Shown: one piece after another, positions 59,920-64,000 of the stretch
How positions within the stretch are numbered: the first letter of the stretch is position 1
Layout of the letters: each line of letters opens with the position of its first letter
Assembly (NCBI GenBank): GCA_002384935.1
Contig: DGCD01000021.1
Coordinates: forward strand, 1 to 64,000
Direction: 5' to 3'
Origin: Pusillimonas sp. UBA3987
Lineage (GTDB): Bacteria; Pseudomonadota; Gammaproteobacteria; Burkholderiales; Burkholderiaceae_B
Length of the DNA stretch: 64,000 nt
Made by a program: the position numbers and the translations under genes
The notes under the pieces: model-generated
Database searches by the model: none
Seen by the model: the letters and a program-made list of their open reading frames with translations, nothing else
What the model was told of the DNA's origin: nothing

Positions 59920-60399
59920 TTAATCCAGTGCCACACGCTCCAGCAGTGCCATCAGCAGATGCCGCTCGTCGGATGTTAAACGCGTGGCAATCCGCTTCTC
60001 GAACTGGCGGTTCAACACGTTCAAACGCTTTAACTCATCCAACCCCTTCTGCGTAACCCCCAAAGCATAACTACGACGGTCGTCGGGCATTGTATTGCGC
60101 TCGACATAACCCAGCGCCTCGAGTGAATCAATCACCTTCACCGCACCCGCACGCGTAATACCGAGCATATCGGCCAATACAGTCTGGTTGATTCCAGGCT
60201 GCGTTGCGACGATACTTAAAGCAGTCATGCGTCCTGGCGTAAGACTTTCCGGCCCCATCACGGCAAACAGCACATCGTAGGAACGCACCTGGGCACGCTT
60301 GATTGCGTAACCTAAGGAGTCGCGCTGCAAATCAACATAGGTCAGTGGCGTATCAGCCACTTCAGCCGGTTCAGTAGAGGGAGAAAATGAATTAACCAA
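59920..60399 (-). CDS. MarR-family regulator of the hydroxycinnamate cluster
   Basis: A 159-residue MarR-type winged-helix regulator. The DNA-binding region is NQTVLADMLGITRAGAVKVIDSLEALGYVERNTMPDDRRSYAL, given here in parts as ADMLGITRAGAVKVI and NTMPDDRRSYAL, with the wing in the second. It is divergent from the ligase gene across 147 bases. MarR regulators next to such ligases (CouR/FerR type) usually respond to the hydroxycinnamoyl-CoA and act as repressors. The start at 60399 is a TTG with no good ribosome-binding site; a GTG at 60360 is an alternative. Confidence 0.85.
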   Translation of the reverse strand: MVNSFSPSTEPAEVADTPLTYVDLQRDSLGYAIKRAQVRSYDVLFAVMGPESLTPGRMTALSIVATQPGINQTVLADMLGITRAGAVKVIDSLEALGYVERNTMPDDRRSYALGVTQKGLDELKRLNVLNRQFEKRIATRLTSDERHLLMALLERVALD

Positions 60400-60446
60400 G
60401 GGTTTGCACTTATAGAATAAGGATTTTCAAAAATATAACATTCAGC

Positions 60447-60473
60447 GTACTGTTAACCTGATTAACAATGTAC
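60447..60473. promoter_or_regulatory. Putative MarR operator palindrome
   Basis: TGTTAA (60451-60456) and TTAACA (60462-60467) form a perfect inverted repeat with a 5-base spacer, and GTAC copies at 60447-60450 and 60470-60473 extend it. It lies in the middle of the gap between the MarR gene and the ligase gene, where an operator for both would be expected. Confidence 0.5.
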
Positions 60474-60546
60474 AGAATTTATTTTTCGGGAACAATAAGA
60501 AACTACCCTTAATAATAGCCCCGAAACAGCAACACCGGAGACATGA

Positions 60547-62418
60547 ATGAATAATCTTGCCAACACGAATTTTCGCCCTGTAGCGTTCGGGCCTTACATC
60601 AGCAACGTTGAAAAACGTCCTGACGGCGGTTATATCCTGCGCTCCCCTGAGCCCCTGCAACCTTATCAGCGTTGCTACACCGAGGCTTTGGTTTATTGGG
60701 CAGAAAACGCACCCGATCGCACTTTCCTGGCACGCCGAAATGCACAAGGCGAATGGGTTCATTTAAGCTATGCCAGCGCTTTGCAACGCGTTCTTCATAT
60801 TGCGCAAGCTCTGCTCAACCGCAAGCTGAATGCCGACCGCCCCCTTATGATCTTGTCGGAAAACAGCATTGAAAGCGCCCTGATGATGCTGGCAGCGCAA
60901 CATGTGGGCATTCCATTCGCCCCCATCTCACCTGCGTATTCCCTGCTTTCACGCAGTGCCGACCGCGTCGAGCACGCCGTCAAGCTCCTCACTCCCGGGC
61001 TGGTCTTCGCCCAAAATGCCAACCGCTACGCGCATGCCATAGAATTAACGGTACCGGCGGATCTGGAACTGGTTTTTGTTGAGGGCAGCATCGAAGGTCG
61101 CCATTGCACTACTTTCAGCACGTTGGAAAACACACCCGTCAGCGACCAGGTTGAAGCCGCTCACCAGGAAGTAAATGGTGAAACCATTGCCAAGTTCCTG
61201 TTTACATCGGGCTCAACCAAACTGCCCAAGGCCGTTGTAAACACCCACCGGATGCTCACCAGCAACCAGCAAATGTTTGTGCAGTGCTATTTATTCGCCA
61301 AAGACGACCCACCCATCCTGGTCGACTGGCTACCCTGGCATCACACCGCCGCCGGAAACAACAATTTCGGTATCGTGCTGTATAACGGCGGCACCATGTA
61401 TATCGACGATGGCAAACCCACACCCGACGGCATGGCACAAACCATTCAAAATCTGCGTGAAATTCCGTCGACCTTTCATTACACGGTTCCCAAAGGCCTG
61501 GAAACGCTGGCCTATGCCATGAAGCGCGATTCAGTGCTGCGCGAGCAGTTTTTCAAGAATCTGAAACTCATTTTTCCATGTGGCGCCGCTCTGCCGGGGC
61601 CGCTCAAACAAACCATCGATGAACTGGCGATTCAAACCGTGGGCATGCGCATCCCCATGACAACCGCCTTGGGTCAAACTGAAACCGCACCTTTTGCCAT
61701 TACCGCGCATCTGCCCGATTGGCAGGCCGGCGTAATCGGCAACCCGGCACCCGGCTGTGAAGTAAAACTGGCCCCCGTGGCCGGTAAACTGGAAGTGCGT
61801 TATAAAGGCCCGAACATCACACCGGGTTATTGGCGCCAACCCGAACTCACTGCGGAAGCGTTTGATGAAGAAGGCTATTTCTGCAGCGGCGATGCCGCCA
61901 CGTTTATTGATCCCGAACATCCTGAAGAAGGCTTGCGTTTCGACGGCCGTATTGCCGAAGACTTCAAGCTGATCAGCGGCACCTGGGTCAATGTAGGCGC
62001 GTTGCGCTCCACCATTATCGCAGCCGGTGCGCCCTACATTCACGATGCCGTTATTACGGGGCACGACCGCGATGAGCTGGGCATGATGCTGTTCCTTCTG
62101 CCCGCCGCCGCAGCACTGTCACCCTCGCTGAATGATAATGCGTCTACCCAGGAAATTGCCGACAACCCCGACGTTCAACGCTGGGCGCAAGACCTCCTGA
62201 ACGAACTGGGCGCGAACGCCTCCGGCAGTTCCAACCGTATTACTCGCGCCATCATTCTGCGTGACCCACCTGTCATGGACCTGGGCGAAATGACCGATAA
62301 AGGCTCGATTAACCAGCGCACCGTACTACGCACGCGCAATGAACTTGTCGAACAACTCTATAGCCAGGCACCACAGGCAAATGTGCTGCGTTTGCACGAT
62401 AGAATGACAACATCCTGA
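60547..62418 (+). CDS. fcs: Feruloyl-CoA synthetase-like ligase
   Basis: ANL-superfamily ligase of 623 residues, the length of feruloyl-CoA synthetases and longer than the benzoate ligase earlier in the window. The AMP-binding loop is FLFTSGSTKLPKAVVNTH near 217-234; DWLPWHHTAAGNNNFG and TALGQTETAPFAI follow, and the hinge is RFDGRIAEDFKLISGTWVN. It probably activates ferulate, p-coumarate or a related acid with ATP and CoA. GGAG lies six bases before the ATG at 60547. It is the first gene of a plus-strand run with an amidohydrolase and an SDR. Confidence 0.85.
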   Translation: MNNLANTNFRPVAFGPYISNVEKRPDGGYILRSPEPLQPYQRCYTEALVYWAENAPDRTFLARRNAQGEWVHLSYASALQRVLHIAQALLNRKLNADRPLMILSENSIESALMMLAAQHVGIPFAPISPAYSLLSRSADRVEHAVKLLTPGLVFAQNANRYAHAIELTVPADLELVFVEGSIEGRHCTTFSTLENTPVSDQVEAAHQEVNGETIAKFLFTSGSTKLPKAVVNTHRMLTSNQQMFVQCYLFAKDDPPILVDWLPWHHTAAGNNNFGIVLYNGGTMYIDDGKPTPDGMAQTIQNLREIPSTFHYTVPKGLETLAYAMKRDSVLREQFFKNLKLIFPCGAALPGPLKQTIDELAIQTVGMRIPMTTALGQTETAPFAITAHLPDWQAGVIGNPAPGCEVKLAPVAGKLEVRYKGPNITPGYWRQPELTAEAFDEEGYFCSGDAATFIDPEHPEEGLRFDGRIAEDFKLISGTWVNVGALRSTIIAAGAPYIHDAVITGHDRDELGMMLFLLPAAAALSPSLNDNASTQEIADNPDVQRWAQDLLNELGANASGSSNRITRAIILRDPPVMDLGEMTDKGSINQRTVLRTRNELVEQLYSQAPQANVLRLHDRMTTS

Positions 62419-62463
62419 ACAGAAATGCTCCATGTACTTTTGAACACGAAGGACTGATTTTAG

Positions 62464-63399
62464 ATGACTGAACAAAAGCAGGACGCCCTGGTTGCCATTG
62501 ATATCCACACGCACGCGACCGTTTCAACACGAAACCCGCCCGACGAAGTCGCGATTGCGTTCGACAAGGCCATGGCCGAGTACTTCAAAGAGAAGATGCC
62601 ACGGCCCACCATTGAAGAAACAGCCCAATACTACCGTGAACGCAACATGATGGCGGTGATTTTTACGGTTGATACGGAACGTGCCAATGGTCAGGTACGC
62701 ATCAGCAATGAAGAGGTGGCCGAAGAGGTGGCCAAACACCGCGATGTACTGATTCCATTCGCAAGTATCGATCCATTGCGCGAAAAAATGGGGGTACGCG
62801 AAGCGCGCCGCCTGATCGAGGAATACGGTATCCGGGGTTTCAAATTTCATCCATCATCACAAGAGTTTTATCCCAACGACCGCGCGGCGTACGATCTTTA
62901 CGAAGTAATCGCCGAACATGCATTACCCGCAATTTTCCATAGCGGGCAAACCGGCGTGGGCGCGCGCATGCGTGGAGGTGGGGGCGTACGTCTGAAATAC
63001 TCCGATCCGATGTTCCTGGACGATGTTGCCGTTGATTTCCCCGACATGCCCATTATCATTGCCCACCCTTCTTTCCCCTGGCAGGAAAATGCCTTGGCAG
63101 TGGCCACCCACAAACCCCAGGTATATATCGATTTATCGGGATGGTCGCCCAAATATTTTCCACCTATTTTGATTCAATACGCCAACACCATTCTGAAAGA
63201 CAAAATGCTGTTTGGCTCCGACTTCCCTGTGTTAACGCCCGATCGCTGGCTGGCAGACTTCGAGAAAATCGGTATCCGCGAAGAGGTCAAGCCACTGATT
63301 CTGCGCGACAACGCGGTTCGCCTGCTGCGTCTGAACGACGATCCTGTTCATGGACGTTACACGCGGCTGAAACCCCCCACCGCCGACGGCTGCTGCTAA
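62464..63399 (+). CDS. Amidohydrolase-2 family protein, possible beta-ketoacyl-CoA hydrolase
   Basis: TIM-barrel amidohydrolase of 311 residues. Metal ligands are visible: His15 and His17 in IDIHTHA, His in FKFHPSSQEF, His in IFHSGQTG, His in IIAHPSFPW, and Asp in LFGSDFPVLTPDRW. This family includes enzymes that hydrolyse 4-hydroxyphenyl-beta-ketoacyl-CoA in non-thiolytic side-chain beta-oxidation of hydroxycinnamates (CouO type). Its place between a feruloyl-CoA synthetase-like gene and an SDR fits that role, but it is inference. GAAGGA lies about ten bases before the ATG. The gene is 45 bases after the ligase. Confidence 0.8.
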   Translation: MTEQKQDALVAIDIHTHATVSTRNPPDEVAIAFDKAMAEYFKEKMPRPTIEETAQYYRERNMMAVIFTVDTERANGQVRISNEEVAEEVAKHRDVLIPFASIDPLREKMGVREARRLIEEYGIRGFKFHPSSQEFYPNDRAAYDLYEVIAEHALPAIFHSGQTGVGARMRGGGGVRLKYSDPMFLDDVAVDFPDMPIIIAHPSFPWQENALAVATHKPQVYIDLSGWSPKYFPPILIQYANTILKDKMLFGSDFPVLTPDRWLADFEKIGIREEVKPLILRDNAVRLLRLNDDPVHGRYTRLKPPTADGCC

Positions 63400-63412
63400 A
63401 GGAATAACACCT

Positions 63413-64000
63413 ATGAACTTGCAAGACACTCCCGTACTCGTGACCGGCGGGGCGTCAGGCCTGGGGGAAGCCACCGCGTTGAAACTGGCGGCCCAGGGGG
63501 CACGTGTGGCTATTCTTGATGTACAAGACGAGAAAGCCCAGGCCGTTGCCAAACAAATTAATGGTATCGCCATACATTGCGACGTCACTTCGGAACAAAG
63601 CGCCGCTCAAGCCATCGCCCAGGCCAAAGAGGCGCAAGGTGTCGCACGCGTTCTGGTGAACTGTGCGGGTGGTGGCGTAGGTAAACGCGTTGTGGGAAAA
63701 GGCGGCCCAATGCCCTTGGAGGAATTCATCAAAGTGGTCAACCTGAACCTGTTTGGTGCCTTCAACATGACACGCCTGGCCGCTGCCGAAATGATCGCGG
63801 CCGAACCCGTGGGTGAAGAGCGCGGCGTGATTCTGTTTACCACCTCGGTGGCCGCCTATGAAGGGCAAATCGGCCAGGCCGCCTATGCAGCCTCAAAAGG
63901 CGGGCTTGTATCGCTAACCATTCAACTGGCACGGGAATTCGCCCAGTTTGGGGTTCGCGTCATGTCTGTTGCACCCGGCATTTTCCTGACCCCTTTGCTG
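63413..64000 (+). CDS. SDR-family dehydrogenase, N-terminal part (runs off the window)
   Basis: Short-chain dehydrogenase; the first 196 residues are visible and the frame is open at the right edge. The NAD-binding motif is TGGASGLGEA near 11-20, the acidic residue after the second strand is Asp36 in VAILDVQ, and the NAG motif reads VNCAGGGVG. The catalytic Ser and Tyr-x-x-x-Lys are in TTSVAAYEG and YAASKGG. It looks like the HSD10-type 3-hydroxyacyl-CoA dehydrogenases. With its neighbours it suggests oxidation of a beta-hydroxyacyl-CoA (CouN-like). AAAGGA precedes the ATG at 63413. It is 13 bases after the amidohydrolase. Confidence 0.85.
   Translation, partial: MNLQDTPVLVTGGASGLGEATALKLAAQGARVAILDVQDEKAQAVAKQINGIAIHCDVTSEQSAAQAIAQAKEAQGVARVLVNCAGGGVGKRVVGKGGPMPLEEFIKVVNLNLFGAFNMTRLAAAEMIAAEPVGEERGVILFTTSVAAYEGQIGQAAYAASKGGLVSLTIQLAREFAQFGVRVMSVAPGIFLTPLL

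Overview
The window reads as a compact chromosomal segment of a betaproteobacterium, most likely Burkholderiales and probably Alcaligenaceae (Pusillimonas/Bordetella-like). This rests on the gene families and their order: aerobic benzoyl-CoA (box) genes with BoxR, miaB-ybeZ-ybeY-corC-lnt, queA-tgt-yajC-secD-secF, and a yqjD-yqjE-yqjK triad. The assignment is inference, as no 16S gene is present. Coding density is high and no gene-free stretch exceeds about 300 bases. I saw no insertion sequence, prophage, CRISPR array or rRNA gene.

Region 1 (1-6152) is copper resistance. It holds the end of a Cu+ P-type ATPase, a minus-strand copA-copB-copI operon (multicopper oxidase, outer-membrane CopB, plastocyanin-like CopI) and a divergent copRS two-component system. 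The copA/copR gap carries repeated TGTCATGT elements that look like response-regulator boxes.

Region 2 (6101-21503) is a full aerobic benzoate-via-CoA module. Minus strand: boxC, boxB, boxA, a MaoC-like gene, and the regulator boxR. Plus strand: a DUF4863 gene, boxD, benzoate-CoA ligase, an alpha/beta hydrolase, and a five-gene Liv-type ABC importer (livKHMGF). Two intergenic regions carry TGCA direct repeats at 10-bp periodicity over promoter-like sequences, which suggests coordinated BoxR control.

Region 3 (21518-31398) is a long minus-strand housekeeping run: sua5, purK, purE, purC, fba, mog, pgk, gap and tkt. It covers tRNA t6A formation, purine synthesis, molybdenum cofactor and central carbon metabolism.

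Region 4 (31602-43269) is mixed: rsmE, an orphan barstar-like gene, maeB, a compact FAD-oxidase-like gene, an aminotransferase, a lytic transglycosylase head to head with ubiD, the yqjD/E/K membrane triad, upp and dacB.

Region 5 (43330-58235) holds queA-tgt-yajC-secD-secF, a SorAB sulfite dehydrogenase pair, miaB-ybeZ-ybeY-corC-lnt, and a PAS-GGDEF-EAL protein.

Region 6 (58421-64000) has three tRNA genes (Ala, Glu, Asp), an orphan outer-membrane barrel protein, and the start of a probable hydroxycinnamate beta-oxidation cluster: a MarR regulator, a feruloyl-CoA synthetase-like ligase, an amidohydrolase and an SDR dehydrogenase that runs off the end. With the box module this suggests a lifestyle built on plant-derived or other aromatic acids.

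I found no clearly new system. The items most worth checking are the DUF4863 and MaoC genes inside the box module, the terminator-like hairpin between boxD and the ligase gene, the orphan barstar and FAD-oxidase-like genes, and the putative operators.
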